Assembly: GCF_014192285.1 (NCBI RefSeq) | Contig: NZ_JACHXQ010000002.1 | Span: 282,968-346,967 of the forward strand | Length of the DNA: 64,000 nt | DNA from: Halomonas fontilapidosi | GTDB taxonomy: Bacteria > Pseudomonadota > Gammaproteobacteria > Pseudomonadales > Halomonadaceae | Reading direction: 5' to 3' | Part shown: in pieces, positions 21,301-30,664 of the stretch | Layout of the letters: each line of letters begins with the position of its first letter | How positions within the stretch are numbered: the first letter of the stretch is position 1 | Program-made: the position numbers and the translations under genes | The notes under the pieces: generated by a model | Databases searched by the model: none | Told to the model about the DNA's origin: nothing | What the model saw: the letters and a program-made list of their open reading frames with translations, nothing else

Positions 21301-21679
21301 GGCCGAGCAGACCGCCGAGGCGAACGCTGAGCCCACGTCGAAGGCGGCAAAGGCCGAGCAGACAGCCGCAGAGCAGCCCGCCGAGGCAACGACTGAGTCC
21401 AAGCCGGAAGCGGCGGCACAGCCGGAGCAGAAGCCGGCCGACACGCCCGCCGAGGCGAACGCTGAGCCCACGTCGAAGGCGGAACAGCCGGAGCAGCAGC
21501 CTGCCGCAGACAGGGCCGAGGCACCGAAGGCAGAGCCGACACCGGAAGAGGCCAAGAGCAAGCAAGCGGACGAGAAGACTCGCACCAATCGCCGCCGTCG
21601 CCGCGCTCACAATGACCCGCGGGAAATCCGCCGTCGTGAACAGGAGGCCAAGGCTCAGGAGGGCGGCAAGCAAGGCTAA
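18347..21679 (+). CDS. rne: Ribonuclease E
   Basis: A 1110-residue endoribonuclease, the scaffold of the RNA degradosome. The N-terminal half is intact: [19 protein letters not shown] start, S1 domain (about 35-125), catalytic Asp300 and Asp343 (E. coli Asp303/Asp346), and the Zn-link Cys401/Cys404 in CPRCDGQGT. After residue 500 the protein becomes disordered: a Pro-rich stretch, a short amphipathic-looking [17 protein letters not shown] (a candidate membrane anchor), Arg/Asp/Gly-rich RNA-binding segments near 620-760, and an Ala/Glu/Lys tandem repeat array at 851-1051. It ends in a basic [24 protein letters not shown] tail. The ribosome-binding site is weak. Confidence 0.97.
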   Translation: MKRMLINATQPEELRVALVDGQRLYDLDIESGAREQKKANIYRGKITRVEPSLEAAFVDFGADRHGFLPLKEVSRDYFLKDPSGRPSIKEVLKEGQEVIVQVDKEERGNKGAALTTFISLAGRFLVLMPNNPRAGGISRRIEGEERSQLKEAMSQLTVPDKMGLIVRTAGIGRSPEELQWDLDYLVQVWESITEEAGKRPAPFLIYRESNVIIRAMRDYLRQDIGEVLIDSEQVHHEALAFIRQVMPSYQQKIKLYVDEVPLFSRFQIESQIETAYEREVKLPSGGSIVIDHTEALVSIDINSARATRGSDIEETALQTNMEAADEIARQLRLRDIGGLVVIDFIDMSPARNQREVENRMRDALKLDRARVQIGRISRFGLMEMSRQRLRPSLGETSGVVCPRCDGQGTIRDVRSISLSIMRLIEEEAMKERSAQIRAILPVPVATYLLNEKRAVLAEIERRQGVRVVMLPNPDMDTPHYDVQRLRDDHVDEEGTAPLSSFELSTDTEVGKEPEAAFGKPVQRAEAAVKTVVHHEPAPASLQQEPPAPAAPKPSAKVPPTPPVPEPQSGVLGRLVKGLAKLLGSDEAPATTDEKTASTRSSESSADQGARKPAQRDDDRGGRNGRQRRPRSEDRRSSPRQESERGENKPENKPESSDNRGGRGGRGRGGRPDESRQTRQQEAPKPRDDKSRDEKPRDDRARDQKARDGKPRDDARRQKSSEKPAAAETPVDDGKPKRTRNNPRQRTRKHAINPKAEAEQQRLMAEADDPTQPADVTSDAQPASPAQVESEKAESTSDQADKAEPKEETPKAEKKPTKKTTETKAASPKAEKKAAEPKAEPKPEAAQPEQKPAEQTAEANAEPTSKAAKAEQKAAEQPAEATTESKPEAAAQPEQKPADTSAEANAEPTSKAAKAEQKAAEQPAETTTESKPEAAAQPEQKPTEQPAEANAEPTSKAAKAEQKPAEQTAEANAEPTSKAAKAEQKPAEQTAEANAEPTSKAAKAEQTAAEQPAEATTESKPEAAAQPEQKPADTPAEANAEPTSKAEQPEQQPAADRAEAPKAEPTPEEAKSKQADEKTRTNRRRRRAHNDPREIRRREQEAKAQEGGKQG
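20897..21499 (+). repeat. Tandem modular repeat array inside rne
   Basis: Residues 851-1051 of RNase E consist entirely of two unit types: A (22 residues, core [16 protein letters not shown]) and B (23 residues, core [17 protein letters not shown]). The order is A B A B A A A B A'. At DNA level the 20-mer beginning AACGCTGAGCCC recurs at 20921, 21056, 21191, 21257, 21323 and 21458, i.e. spacings of 135, 135, 66, 66 and 135 bp. Near-identity of copies points to recent expansion. Confidence 0.95.
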
Positions 21680-21703
21680 CCTCCCCTACTTGCCTCCACC
21701 ACT

Positions 21704-21737
21704 GACAGCGCCCGCAGCCATGGCTGCGGGCGCTGTC
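21704..21737. terminator. Perfect 34-bp palindrome terminator between rne and murB
   Basis: GACAGCGCCCGCAGCCA (21704-21720) is followed immediately by its exact reverse complement (21721-21737), then GTTT. It lies between converging genes and probably terminates both. Confidence 0.85.
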
Positions 21738-21765
21738 GTTTCAGTAAGGAAAACGCCGGGTCGGA

Positions 21766-22785
21766 TCAGGCCGGGGCGACCAGACGGGGTTCGCGCTCCA
21801 GCATCACGCCAAAACGTTCGCTCACGATCTCGGTCACTCGCCCGGCGAAATCGAGCAACTCGCCTGCGGTTCCGCCACCGAGGTGCACCAGCACCAGCGC
21901 CTGGCGCCCATGCACCCCGAAATGCCCCTGTCGCCAGCCCTTTAGGCCGCACTGGTCGATCAGCCAGCCTGCTGCCAGCTTGACGCGGCCATCGGGCTGG
22001 GGGAAGTGCGGCATCGCCGGATGGGCAGCGACCAGACGGGTCGCCAGGTGAGCCGCCACCACGGGGTTCTTGAAGAAGCTTCCGGCATTGCCCAGCACGG
22101 CGGGATCGGGCAGCTTCTCGCGGCGGATCGCGCAGACCGCCTCGGCCACTTCCAGGGCACTCGGCGGGGCGCCCACCCGGGCGGCCAGGTCACCGTAGCC
22201 GAGTCGGGGTCGCGGCGAGCGCGACAGACGCAGCACCAGCCGGGTGATCACCACGCGGCCCTCCAGTGCCCCCTTGAAGACGCTGTCACGGTAGCCAAAG
22301 GCACACGCCTCGGGTGAGAGGACTGCCTCTCGACCATCGTCGAGATGAACCAGATGCACCGCCTCGAGCACATCGCTCAGCTCCACGCCATAGGCGCCGA
22401 TGTTCTGGATCGGTGCCGCGCCACAGTGCCCGGGAATCAGCGCCAGATTCTCGGTGCCCCAGAGCCCCCTGGCGGCCAGTGCCATGACCAGGTCATGCCA
22501 GACCACCGCGGCCTCGGCATGGACGAGAACACTATCGCCCTCGCCCTCTTCCAGCCACCACTCCGCCATGGCCGGCCGAATCACCAGGCCCGCCAGCCGG
22601 TCCGGAAGGATCAGGTTACTGCCACCTCCCAGCAGGGTCAGCGGCCAGCCCTCGTGATGGGCCAAGTCCAGTGCGGCGCGCAGCTCGTCGAGGTTTGCCG
22701 GTTCGGCGAAGCGCTCCGCTCGGCAGGGCAGGCCCAGGGTATTGGCCCGGGAAAGATCAGCAGAGGCCTGAAGCGTCAGGCTCAC
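21766..22785 (-). CDS. murB: UDP-N-acetylenolpyruvoylglucosamine reductase
   Basis: A 339-residue FAD enzyme that reduces UDP-GlcNAc-enolpyruvate to UDP-MurNAc. Motifs are the FAD-binding LTLLGGGSNLILPD, GAAPIQNIGAYGVEL, and the catalytic Ser in GNAGSFFKNPVV; this is the E. coli-like type I MurB. The start overlaps the stop of the neighbouring gene order in reverse: its ATG lies over the end of the phosphatase gene by 4 nt, suggesting translational coupling. It is last in the operon running from comEC or exbB down to murB. Confidence 0.95.
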   Translation of the reverse strand: MSLTLQASADLSRANTLGLPCRAERFAEPANLDELRAALDLAHHEGWPLTLLGGGSNLILPDRLAGLVIRPAMAEWWLEEGEGDSVLVHAEAAVVWHDLVMALAARGLWGTENLALIPGHCGAAPIQNIGAYGVELSDVLEAVHLVHLDDGREAVLSPEACAFGYRDSVFKGALEGRVVITRLVLRLSRSPRPRLGYGDLAARVGAPPSALEVAEAVCAIRREKLPDPAVLGNAGSFFKNPVVAAHLATRLVAAHPAMPHFPQPDGRVKLAAGWLIDQCGLKGWRQGHFGVHGRQALVLVHLGGGTAGELLDFAGRVTEIVSERFGVMLEREPRLVAPA

Positions 22786-23258
22786 GGAGCAGACTCCAGT
22801 CGCGCCTCGATCTCGTCAATCAGCCCCCGGGAGGCTGCCTCGATCAGGTCCAGCACCTCGTCGAAGCCTTGCTCGCCACCGTAGTAGGGATCGGGAACGG
22901 CGCGATCAGGATACCCGGCGTAGCCAAGAAAAAGCCGCGCCGGCACCCGGCGATGGGGCGGACGCCGCGCCTCGATGGCGGCGAGATTGTCATGATCCAT
23001 GGCCACCAGCATGTCGAAGTGGTAGAAGTCATCATCGGCAAGCTGCCGGGCGCGCAGTGCCGACAGGTCGACGCCGCGGCGGGCGGCGGCCTCCCGGGCA
23101 CGGGGATCGGGTGCCTTGCCCACGTGCCAGGGGCCGATGCCGCAGGAATCGACTTCCACCCGTTCGGCCAGGCAACGTTCATCGAGCAGCCGGCGGAAAA
23201 CGCCTTCGGCGGTGGGGGAACGGCAGATATTGCCCAGACAGACGAAGAGCACGCGCAT
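22782..23258 (-). CDS. Low-molecular-weight protein-tyrosine phosphatase
   Basis: A 158-residue LMW-PTP with the P-loop CLGNICRS (Cys7 nucleophile, Arg13) and the general-acid Asp in VPDPYYGGEQGFDEV. It dephosphorylates phosphotyrosine or small aryl phosphates in the cytoplasm. In Pseudomonas the equivalent gene (ptpA-type) occupies the same place between kdsB and murB; it is not next to a tyrosine kinase here, so it is unlikely to be the Wzb type. Its ATG shares one base with the kdsB stop. Confidence 0.92.
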   Translation of the reverse strand: MRVLFVCLGNICRSPTAEGVFRRLLDERCLAERVEVDSCGIGPWHVGKAPDPRAREAAARRGVDLSALRARQLADDDFYHFDMLVAMDHDNLAAIEARRPPHRRVPARLFLGYAGYPDRAVPDPYYGGEQGFDEVLDLIEAASRGLIDEIEARLESAP

Positions 23259-24043
23259 CAGTGGCCTCCCGAGCGCTGCATCAGTTGACGGACCCGGACC
23301 AGATCCTCCTCGGTGTCCACGCCTGCCGGGTGCGACACTCGGGCCAGCGCCACCTGGATGGCATGGCCATGATGCAGGGCACGCAGCTGCTCGAGCTGTT
23401 CCAGGCGCTCTAGCGGCGAGGGATGCCAGTCGCGGTAGTCGGCAAGAAAGCCCGCCCGATAGGCATAGAGGCCAATGTGACGCAGCCAGGCGTCAGTCTC
23501 GAGCAGCTCGGGACGACGCGCGAAGGCGTCCCTGTCCCACGCCTCTCTATCCCAAGGAACAGGCGCACGCGAAAAATACAGGGCCCGCCCGGAAAGTGCC
23601 CGCACCACCTTGACCGCATTAGGATTGAAGAGGGTCTCGACGTCGCTGATCGGCTCGGCCAGGGTCGCGATGGACGCATCGGGATCGTCGAAGAGCCGCG
23701 CCGCTACCTGATCGATCAGCAGCGGCGGAATCAGCGGCTCGTCACCTTGCACGTTGACCAGCACGGCATCATCGGCCAGATCCAGCCGCTGGGCCACCTC
23801 GGCCAGGCGGTCGGTGCCCGAGGGATGGTCATCGGCGGTCAGCAGTACCTCGGCACCAAAGGGCACCATGGCCTCGACGACGCGGCGATCATCGGTTGCC
23901 ACGACCACCCGGGCGGCAGCGCTCTCGCGTGCGCGTCGCCAGACATGCGCCACCATGGGCTCGCCGGCAATGTCGGCCAGCGGCTTGCCGGGCAGCCGCG
24001 AGGAGGCGAAGCGCGCCGGTATGACGGCGATGAACTCCTGCAT
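23258..24043 (-). CDS. kdsB: 3-deoxy-manno-octulosonate cytidylyltransferase (CMP-KDO synthetase)
   Basis: A 261-residue nucleotidyltransferase that activates KDO with CTP for LPS inner-core assembly. Signature motifs: [16 protein letters not shown] near the N-terminus, [21 protein letters not shown] and [12 protein letters not shown]. It clusters with lpxK, ycaR and msbA, all serving lipid A/KDO assembly at the inner membrane. Confidence 0.96.
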   Translation of the reverse strand: MQEFIAVIPARFASSRLPGKPLADIAGEPMVAHVWRRARESAAARVVVATDDRRVVEAMVPFGAEVLLTADDHPSGTDRLAEVAQRLDLADDAVLVNVQGDEPLIPPLLIDQVAARLFDDPDASIATLAEPISDVETLFNPNAVKVVRALSGRALYFSRAPVPWDREAWDRDAFARRPELLETDAWLRHIGLYAYRAGFLADYRDWHPSPLERLEQLEQLRALHHGHAIQVALARVSHPAGVDTEEDLVRVRQLMQRSGGH

Positions 24044-24052
24044 GGGACCTCC

Positions 24053-24262
24053 TCAGGACTCGCCGGTGCGCCCGGGCGAGTCGTGCAGTTTCTCATCGAC
24101 GTCCATCGCTCGGGCCTCCTCGGGCAGCATCACCGGGATACCGTCACGTATCGGATAGGCGAGCCCATCGAAGCGACAGGCCAGTTCGCCGGCCTCGCGT
24201 TGGTACTTGAGCTTGCCCTTGCACAGCGGGCAGACCAGCATTGCCAGCAGTTCCTTGTCCAT
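24053..24262 (-). CDS. ycaR: Trm112/YcaR-like small zinc-ribbon protein
   Basis: A 69-residue protein. [18 protein letters not shown] starts it, giving a CPxCKG knuckle, and [17 protein letters not shown] is the conserved second block of the UPF0434/Trm112 family. Only three Cys are present (11, 14, 29), so zinc binding may be partial. Its biochemical role is unknown in bacteria, but it lies between kdsB and lpxK in nearly all gammaproteobacteria. A GGGGGAG run precedes the ATG closely. Confidence 0.88.
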   Translation of the reverse strand: MDKELLAMLVCPLCKGKLKYQREAGELACRFDGLAYPIRDGIPVMLPEEARAMDVDEKLHDSPGRTGES

Positions 24263-24282
24263 GACTCCCCCTCGGGTGGGTT

Positions 24283-25320
24283 TCAGGTGGCGGCGCGGGC
24301 TGCTCGCTGCGCCGCCTGGGTTGAGAGTGACATCAGCCGCCTCTGCAGCCAGTCGATAAAGGCGTCGTCGGGCCGGGCCTCCACCTCGAGGACCCAGCTG
24401 TCGTCGGCTGCCAGCCCCCGACACTTCACCGCATCCTTGGCCGTCATCACCAGCGGCCGCTCATCGACGAAGGCCAGGTCCGAGGCGGTGAAGCGGTGGT
24501 GGTCGGCAAAGGCATGGGGGATCGGCTGCACACCCAACGCCTCCAGCGTGGCGAAGAACCGTGCCGGGTGACCGATACCGGCCAGGGCATGCACCGGCCC
24601 CGCAAAAGGGGGCGAGGCGGGCGGCACCCGTCTGCCATCACCGAGGCGACGCCAGGCCGAGGGTACCAGGGCCATGCCATAGGCACCGGCCGGAGGCTCG
24701 AAAGCCGGTTCGCCGTTGATCACCACGGCATCCACCTCATCGAGTCGCGACAGCGGCTCGCGCAACGGCCCGGCCGGCAGACAGCGACCATTGCCGAAGC
24801 CGCGGCGTCCATCGACCACCACGAGTTCCAGGTCACGGCCCAACGCCAGGTGCTGCAGGCCATCATCGCCGATCAGGATATCGCATCCCGCCGCCAGCAG
24901 TCGCCTGGCGCCACGGGCGCGATCCGGGTCGACCACCACCGGCAGCCGCGTCTGGTCGGCCAGCATGCGAGGTTCGTCGCCGCACACGGCGACCGGCGTA
25001 TCGGCGTCCAGCAGCAGCGGATAGTGGTCGCTGTGGCCGCCATAGCCGCGCGACAGGATGCCGGGTGACCAGCCACGCTCGACAAGAAAGCGCGCCAACC
25101 AGGCCACCAGTGGCGACTTGCCCGTGCCCCCCAGGGTGACGTTGCCGACCACCACCACCGGCACCGGCGCCTCCCAGACGGCCCGCCTGCCCGTCGCGAA
25201 GGCCGCGGCGTGACGCCGCACGGCCAGGCGATAAAGGGCCTCCAGCGGCCGCAGGGCGGCCAGCCAGGCGTCCCCGCGATAGGCGGCCGCCAGCCAGTGC
25301 TCGCCGAGACGCGCCAGCAT
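24283..25320 (-). CDS. lpxK: Tetraacyldisaccharide 4'-kinase
   Basis: A 345-residue inner-membrane-associated kinase that adds the 4'-phosphate of lipid A. It shows the P-loop LGGTGKSP (about 63-70), ILSRGYGG, and [20 protein letters not shown], the LpxK-specific block. It is the sixth step of the Raetz pathway. It follows msbA by 3 bp and precedes ycaR-kdsB, placing lipid A completion, export and KDO activation in one operon. Confidence 0.95.
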   Translation of the reverse strand: MLARLGEHWLAAAYRGDAWLAALRPLEALYRLAVRRHAAAFATGRRAVWEAPVPVVVVGNVTLGGTGKSPLVAWLARFLVERGWSPGILSRGYGGHSDHYPLLLDADTPVAVCGDEPRMLADQTRLPVVVDPDRARGARRLLAAGCDILIGDDGLQHLALGRDLELVVVDGRRGFGNGRCLPAGPLREPLSRLDEVDAVVINGEPAFEPPAGAYGMALVPSAWRRLGDGRRVPPASPPFAGPVHALAGIGHPARFFATLEALGVQPIPHAFADHHRFTASDLAFVDERPLVMTAKDAVKCRGLAADDSWVLEVEARPDDAFIDWLQRRLMSLSTQAAQRAARAAT

Positions 25321-25323
25321 GGA

Positions 25324-27063
25324 TCAGGCCGGCTCCTGGAACTGCAGCCGATGCAGCGCCGCATAGGCCCCGTCCCGTTCAAGCAGCTCGGCATGACTGC
25401 CCTGCTCGACCACCTCGCCCTGCTCAAGCACCAGAATGCGGTCGGCGCGCTCGATGGTCGAAAGGCGGTGAGCGATGACAATGGTGGTGCGTCCCCGGCA
25501 GACCTCCTCCAGGGCCGCCTGGATATGGCGCTCCGACTCGCTGTCCAGCGCCGAGGTGGCCTCGTCGAGCACCAGCAGCGGCGCATCCTTGAAGATCGCC
25601 CGGGCGATCGCCAGGCGCTGACGCTGGCCGCCTGAGAGCATCACGCCGTTCTCGCCGACCAGGGCGTGGTAGCCCCCCGGCATGCGCTCGATGAACTCGT
25701 GGGCATGGGCAGCCCGGGCGGCGGTCTCGATCGCCGCCGGATCCGGGTCATCGATCCCATAGGCGATGTTGTCGGCGATACTGGCATTGAACAGCGTGAC
25801 CTGCTGGGACACCAGGGCGATCTGGCGGCGCAATGGCTGCAGACGAAAGGCATCCAGGGGCACCTCATCGATCAGGATGCGCCCGGCGGTCGGCTGATAG
25901 AAGCGCGGCAGCAGGCCCACCAGGGTCGACTTGCCGCTGCCGGAGCGGCCGACGATGGCAATCATCTCGCCGGGCTTCACCGCCAGGTCGATGCCCTTGA
26001 GCACCTCGGGCTGGTCATCGCCATAGGCAAAGCGGACCCCCTCGAAGCAGACACGGCCGGCGAGTCGACCGGGGTCTCGAGTGCCCTCGTCGCTTTCCGG
26101 GGGCTCCTCGAGCAGGCCGAAGAGCTCGCCGGCGGCGGCAATCCCCTTCTGGATCTCACTGTTGATCTCGGTGAGCTGGCGAACCGGCTTGGCCATCAGC
26201 GCGGCAGCGGTAACGAAGGCCACGAACTCGCCCGGCGTCATTGCGTCAAGCAGGGTCGGCGACATCGCCAGCCACACCAACAGGGCAAGCGACAGCGCCA
26301 CCAGCAACTGGATGACCGGCGTGCTGATCGCCTTGGTCAACGCCTCCTTCATGCTCTGGCGGCGGTTGACCTCGCTGGCCGCGGCGAAGCGCGACTTCTC
26401 GTAGGCCTCGGCGCCGTGGGTCCGCACGACCCGGTAGCCGGAAAGGGCCTCGGAGGCCACATGGGTAACATCGCCCATGGAGCGCTGGATACGCCGCGAG
26501 ATGCGCCGGAAGCGTTTGCTGGCATAGCTGACCACGCCACCGATCAGCGGGGTCACGGCCAGAAACAGCAGCGTCAGCATCCAGTTGGTCCACAGCAGGT
26601 AGAGCACCAGGCCGATCACGAAGAGCCCTTCGCGCAGCAGGATGGTGACCGCCTTGGTGGCGGCCCCGGTGACCTGCTCGACGTGGTAGGTGACCCGCGA
26701 GATCAGATGCCCCGTGGAGTGGTCATCGAAGAAACGTCCCGGCAGATGCAGCATATGGTTGAAGACATCGCAGCGCAGGGCATGCACCAGGTTGCGGGCC
26801 ACGCTGCTCATGAAATAGGTGCCCAGGAAGGTACCGAGCCCGCGGGCCGCGAACATGCCCACCACGAACAGCGGCAGGAAGAGTCGAAAGGCGGCGTCGG
26901 GATTCTGGATGCCGTCGATCAGGCGCTTCATCATCTCCGCCAGCGCGGTGCTCGAGGCGGCATAGATAACATAGCCAAGGATCGCCAGGGCAAAGGCCCG
27001 CCAGTAAGGTTTCACATAACCCAATAGGCGCTTGTAGAGGGTCCAACCGGAATGTTCGCTCAC
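25324..27063 (-). CDS. msbA: Lipid A export ATP-binding/permease protein MsbA
   Basis: A 579-residue half-transporter with an N-terminal six-helix membrane domain and a C-terminal ABC ATPase: Walker A GRSGSGKST, Q-loop SQQVTLFN, signature LSGGQRQRLAIARA, Walker B LLVLDEATSALDSE, H-loop IVIAHRLSTI. It flips core-lipid A across the inner membrane. Neighbour lpxK supports the MsbA assignment over other ABC exporters. Its start overlaps exbD by ATGA. Confidence 0.94.
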   Translation of the reverse strand: MSEHSGWTLYKRLLGYVKPYWRAFALAILGYVIYAASSTALAEMMKRLIDGIQNPDAAFRLFLPLFVVGMFAARGLGTFLGTYFMSSVARNLVHALRCDVFNHMLHLPGRFFDDHSTGHLISRVTYHVEQVTGAATKAVTILLREGLFVIGLVLYLLWTNWMLTLLFLAVTPLIGGVVSYASKRFRRISRRIQRSMGDVTHVASEALSGYRVVRTHGAEAYEKSRFAAASEVNRRQSMKEALTKAISTPVIQLLVALSLALLVWLAMSPTLLDAMTPGEFVAFVTAAALMAKPVRQLTEINSEIQKGIAAAGELFGLLEEPPESDEGTRDPGRLAGRVCFEGVRFAYGDDQPEVLKGIDLAVKPGEMIAIVGRSGSGKSTLVGLLPRFYQPTAGRILIDEVPLDAFRLQPLRRQIALVSQQVTLFNASIADNIAYGIDDPDPAAIETAARAAHAHEFIERMPGGYHALVGENGVMLSGGQRQRLAIARAIFKDAPLLVLDEATSALDSESERHIQAALEEVCRGRTTIVIAHRLSTIERADRILVLEQGEVVEQGSHAELLERDGAYAALHRLQFQEPA

Positions 27064-27482
27064 GGTGTCTCCGCTTGAGTGGTTGCCGCCGCTGCCGTGG
27101 CAATCCGTACGCGGCGGATCTCGAGGCCGGCGGCACGATCCAGGACGCGCACCACGGCGGCGTGTGCGGCGCGCCCGTCGGCCTCGATCACCAGCCCGTG
27201 CTCGCGAGCCTGTTCGGCCTCGGCGGCCAGCGCGTCGCCCAGCGTCCCGGCGGTGTGGACGCGCTCGCCCAGCCGATAGTCGCCTTCGCCGGTCACCACG
27301 ACGGTCACCGGCGCCGCCTCCATCGCCTGCCCGCTCTCGCTCTCGGGGAGCTCCAGCTCCAGCGCCTGGCGGGTCTCGAACGTCGTCGAGACCATGAAGA
27401 AGATCAACAGCAGGAAGACCACGTCGATCAGTGGCGTCAGATTGACCTCCACCGGGTCGCGTCGCCGCCGGGGAAACTTCAC
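27060..27482 (-). CDS. exbD: ExbD/TolR-family energy-transducing protein
   Basis: A 140-residue inner-membrane protein with a basic cytoplasmic N-terminus, a single transmembrane helix (about 18-34) carrying the proton-relay Asp20 in LTPLIDVVFLLLIFF, and a periplasmic domain. It pairs with the ExbB/TolQ homologue next to it, from which it is translated with a 4-nt overlap. This ExbB2/ExbD2-type pair lies beside lpxK in many gammaproteobacteria; no TonB or TolA is nearby, so the energised partner is unknown. Confidence 0.9.
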   Translation of the reverse strand: MKFPRRRRDPVEVNLTPLIDVVFLLLIFFMVSTTFETRQALELELPESESGQAMEAAPVTVVVTGEGDYRLGERVHTAGTLGDALAAEAEQAREHGLVIEADGRAAHAAVVRVLDRAAGLEIRRVRIATAAAATTQAETP

Positions 27483-28192
27483 GGCTGTTTCACCCTCGGC
27501 GCAATGCGCCCATCGGCCTCCAATGGCTCGTCGCCGCGCTGGCCAGGCCGCGACTCGTCGCCGTGCCGTTCGGCGAGCACCAGCTCGCCCGGATAATGGG
27601 CGAGGTACTCGACGACCTGGCCGGCCTGCTCCTCCATGCGCACCGTGATGTCCTCGACCCGACGCTGAAAGTAGCGGTGGAACATCAGCGACGGGATCGC
27701 CACGGTGAGGCCCGCCGCGGTGGTGACCAGGGCACGGGAGATGCCGCCGGCCAGGTCGGCGGTGCGGCTGGCACCGTCGCCGGTGACGATCACCGCGAAC
27801 ACCTCGATCATGCCCACCACGGTGCCCAGCAGGCCAATCAGCGGGGTAATGGCGGCGATGGTACCCAGCGGGCTCAGGAAGCGCTCCATGTCATGGATCA
27901 CGGCGGTGGCCGCCTCCTGCAGACGGGCACGCACCTGCTCGTGGCCGAGCCGGGCATTGCGCAGCCCGGCGGCGAGCACACCCCCCAGCGGTGAGTGCCC
28001 CTCGAGCCAGTAGAGGTTGACCTGACCGCGCGCCACCAGGCGACAGACTTCCTGGCCCAGCCCGTAGGGGGCGATGCGACGCGCCCTGAGGGTCCACAAG
28101 CGCTCGATGATGATCACCGTGGCCGCCAGCGAGCAACCCAGTAGCGGCACCATCAGCCAGCCGCCGGCGATCAGGGCATCCATCATGTCCAT
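27479..28192 (-). CDS. exbB: MotA/TolQ/ExbB proton channel family protein
   Basis: A 237-residue membrane protein with three predicted helices (about 9-30, 120-145, 160-185). The MotA/TolQ/ExbB domain is recognisable from SPLGTIAAITPLIGLLGTVVGMIEVF and ISRALVTTAAGLTVAIPSLMFHRYF. It forms the proton-conducting complex with ExbD. A TAGAAT sequence lies about 40 bp upstream but I could not find a convincing -35 hexamer. Confidence 0.91.
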   Translation of the reverse strand: MDMMDALIAGGWLMVPLLGCSLAATVIIIERLWTLRARRIAPYGLGQEVCRLVARGQVNLYWLEGHSPLGGVLAAGLRNARLGHEQVRARLQEAATAVIHDMERFLSPLGTIAAITPLIGLLGTVVGMIEVFAVIVTGDGASRTADLAGGISRALVTTAAGLTVAIPSLMFHRYFQRRVEDITVRMEEQAGQVVEYLAHYPGELVLAERHGDESRPGQRGDEPLEADGRIAPRVKQP

Positions 28193-28230
28193 GCGCTTTC
28201 CCCTTGCAGATGACCGACCCGAACCGGCCG

Positions 28231-30537
28231 TCAGTGAGGCGATTCTAACGCAAGGCAGCCTCCTCCGACACCGCTCTGCCGCCAGGCGGCGGGTCGTTCG
28301 GTACGGACGTCGAGAGGGGCGTCATCGCCGAGCCACAGGGTCAAGGCACCGTCCAGCGCGGTACTCCAGAGGCAACTGCCGACGTCACGAAAGCGGCGCA
28401 CGACGGGGCCTGCCGGATGGCCGAAGGGGTTGTCACGCGCCGCGCTGAAGACCACATGCAGGGGTGCCAGATGTCGCACCAGCAGGATGCCGGAGCTGGT
28501 AGCGCTGCCATGATGCCCGGCCACCAGCAGCGTTACCGTCGGCGGAAGTCCGCCCAGCAGGCGCCGCTCGACATCACGCCCCACATCCCCGGTGATCAGC
28601 AGGTGATCCTCGCCAGCACTTGCCAGCAGCACGCAGGAGCGGTCGTTGGACGAGAGGTCGGCGCTATCGGCCGGTGGCCAGAGCAGGCGGAAGAGCACGC
28701 CATCGCGGCGCCACTCACGCCCTGCCTCGCAGGGCTCGAACGGTACGTCGAGTGTCTCGCTGGACGGGGCCAGGAAGCGTTTCACCCGATGCTGCTCGCG
28801 CAGGGCCGGCAGGCCGCCCGCATGATCCTGGTCGGCATGACTGATGATGACATCGTCGAAGCGCTGTCCCGGCGGCCACAGGGACGCGAGTGGCATGAAG
28901 CCGGAACCGAAGCGCGGCCCGGTATCATAGAGCGCGCGATAGTTGGCGGTACGCAGCTCGACCAGTTGGCCCTGCCCCACGTCGTGGACTCGGACGCGCA
29001 GTAACCCGTCGGCAGGCACCGGCGACGACGAGGCGAGGCCGAGCGGGACCAGCAGCAGCAACAGGCTTGTCGCGACCAGCCGCACCCGCGACACCAGGCC
29101 CGGCAGCCCCCAGAGCAGGGCCACGAGCCCCAGCGCCAATCCTGACGGGACGACCCGGGACGGTAGCGGTCGCCAGAGCGGCAGCCAACTGGCGGCCAGG
29201 CTCAGCAGCGCTGCCAGCCCGTCGGCCAGTAGACCGAAAAGACTCCAGCACAGTGCCGAGAGCGGCGGCAGCCAGGCCGTCAGCCATCCCAGCAGCCCCA
29301 GGGGGACCAGCAGGCTGCTGACCAAAGGAACGGCAATCAGGTTGACCAGCGGGGCCGCCGGGGCCAGGCGGTCGAAGGCCAGCAGCACCGCGGCGGCCAT
29401 CAGCGGCGCCAGCAACAGCTGGGAGCGGGTCAGGGCCCACAGCCAGCCGGTGACCCCGCGCGGGCGTGGCCTCCCTTGCCAGATGAGGATCAGCCATGCC
29501 ACGGCAGCGAACGACAGCCAGAGCCCGGGACGCCACGCCGACAGCGGATCAGCCAGCAATACCAGTGCTAGGGCCAGCCACCAGGCCTGCCAGGGCGCGG
29601 GGGCGTGGCGCCCGCTGGCCACCCATAGCCCTACCAGGGTCATGATCATGGCACGCAGTGCCGGAGGTTCCAGGCCGGCCAGGCCGGCATAGCCCACCGC
29701 CGCGACCCCCGCGAGCCACCAGGGCCAGACCGCCAGACGCCATGACCCGGGCATGACCAGGCGCGCCAGCCCCCTTGCCATCCACAGGGCAAAGGCCGCC
29801 ACCAGCCCCACGTGCAGCCCCGAGATCACCATCAGGTGGGTGGTGCCGGTGGCATTGAGCAGCTCCCAGTCGTGCGTCTCCAGCCGCTCGCTCGCCCCCA
29901 GGGTGAGCGCCGCAAGCCAGCGCCGGTGGCGCGGCGACAGCGCCTGTTCGTCGAGATGAGCGAGCGCCAGGCGACGCAGCGAGAAAGGGGCACTGGCCAG
30001 GCGGCGTGGGGGTGGCTCACGGCGCACATAGCCGCTGGCCTGGACACCCTCCCGCCACAGCCAGCCGCGATAGTCGAAGGTCCCGGGGTTGGCGAAGCCC
30101 GACGGTGGACGCAGGCGCACCGTCAATCGCCAACGCTCGCCGGGCACCATGGCCGGGGCATCGAAGAAAGACAGCCGAACCCGCTCGAGATCCCGGCAAG
30201 CAGGCAACTGTTCTGCCAGTGGGCGACATTCGGCGACGTCCAGTACCAGTCGTGAAAGACGCGTGTCGCTATCCACCGAGATCAGGCGCCCTTCCAGCCG
30301 CAGATCCTGACGGGTCAATCCGGGAGCAAGCTCGCCACCGCGCATCATCAGCAGCTGGGCCGCCACCAGCGCCACCACCGCCAGCGCCATCGCGAGACCC
30401 GGCTGGCGACCGCTCACCGCCAACAGCAGGCCGACTGCCAGGGCCTCAACGGCCCACGGCATTGGCGCTGCGAGATGGCTCCCCAGCACACCGGCCAAGA
30501 CGGCGAGTGCCAGGGGTATGGCCAGGCCCAACTGCAT
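28231..30537 (-). CDS. comEC: DNA internalization/competence protein ComEC/Rec2
   Basis: A 768-residue polytopic membrane protein with the ComEC layout: N-terminal helices and an OB-like DUF4131 segment (about 50-200), the Competence core (HLMVISGLHVGLVAAFA, about 250-480), and a C-terminal metallo-beta-lactamase domain with HADQDHAGGLPAL and AGHHGSATSSG. It forms the channel for single-stranded DNA uptake. A GTG start at 30570 is possible; the ATG at 30537 is preferred because the membrane helix begins right after it. Whether the cell is naturally competent cannot be judged here, though a pilZ gene is present. Confidence 0.9.
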   Translation of the reverse strand: MQLGLAIPLALAVLAGVLGSHLAAPMPWAVEALAVGLLLAVSGRQPGLAMALAVVALVAAQLLMMRGGELAPGLTRQDLRLEGRLISVDSDTRLSRLVLDVAECRPLAEQLPACRDLERVRLSFFDAPAMVPGERWRLTVRLRPPSGFANPGTFDYRGWLWREGVQASGYVRREPPPRRLASAPFSLRRLALAHLDEQALSPRHRRWLAALTLGASERLETHDWELLNATGTTHLMVISGLHVGLVAAFALWMARGLARLVMPGSWRLAVWPWWLAGVAAVGYAGLAGLEPPALRAMIMTLVGLWVASGRHAPAPWQAWWLALALVLLADPLSAWRPGLWLSFAAVAWLILIWQGRPRPRGVTGWLWALTRSQLLLAPLMAAAVLLAFDRLAPAAPLVNLIAVPLVSSLLVPLGLLGWLTAWLPPLSALCWSLFGLLADGLAALLSLAASWLPLWRPLPSRVVPSGLALGLVALLWGLPGLVSRVRLVATSLLLLLVPLGLASSSPVPADGLLRVRVHDVGQGQLVELRTANYRALYDTGPRFGSGFMPLASLWPPGQRFDDVIISHADQDHAGGLPALREQHRVKRFLAPSSETLDVPFEPCEAGREWRRDGVLFRLLWPPADSADLSSNDRSCVLLASAGEDHLLITGDVGRDVERRLLGGLPPTVTLLVAGHHGSATSSGILLVRHLAPLHVVFSAARDNPFGHPAGPVVRRFRDVGSCLWSTALDGALTLWLGDDAPLDVRTERPAAWRQSGVGGGCLALESPH

Positions 30538-30664
30538 GACATCGCCCCTGAGCGGCATCCAAGCCGACACACCCGCCCCTGCCGTGTCACATGAGGGGCA
30601 CCATGGCGAGGCGTGCGACTTGTATGGATAATAGCTCGGGTTTGGAAGCCGCGAGCCTTCGCCA

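Noticed and set aside
20897..21499. Regularly spaced repeats considered as a CRISPR array
   Set aside because: The repeats are contiguous, in frame with rne, and lack unique spacers.
20737..21673. Minus-strand Ala/Ser/Gly/Leu-rich frames opposite the rne tail
   Set aside because: They mirror the tandem repeat array and are low-complexity artefacts.
30400..30664. Short overlapping frames around the comEC start
   Set aside because: They lack ribosome-binding sites and family similarity; the gap is a divergent promoter region.
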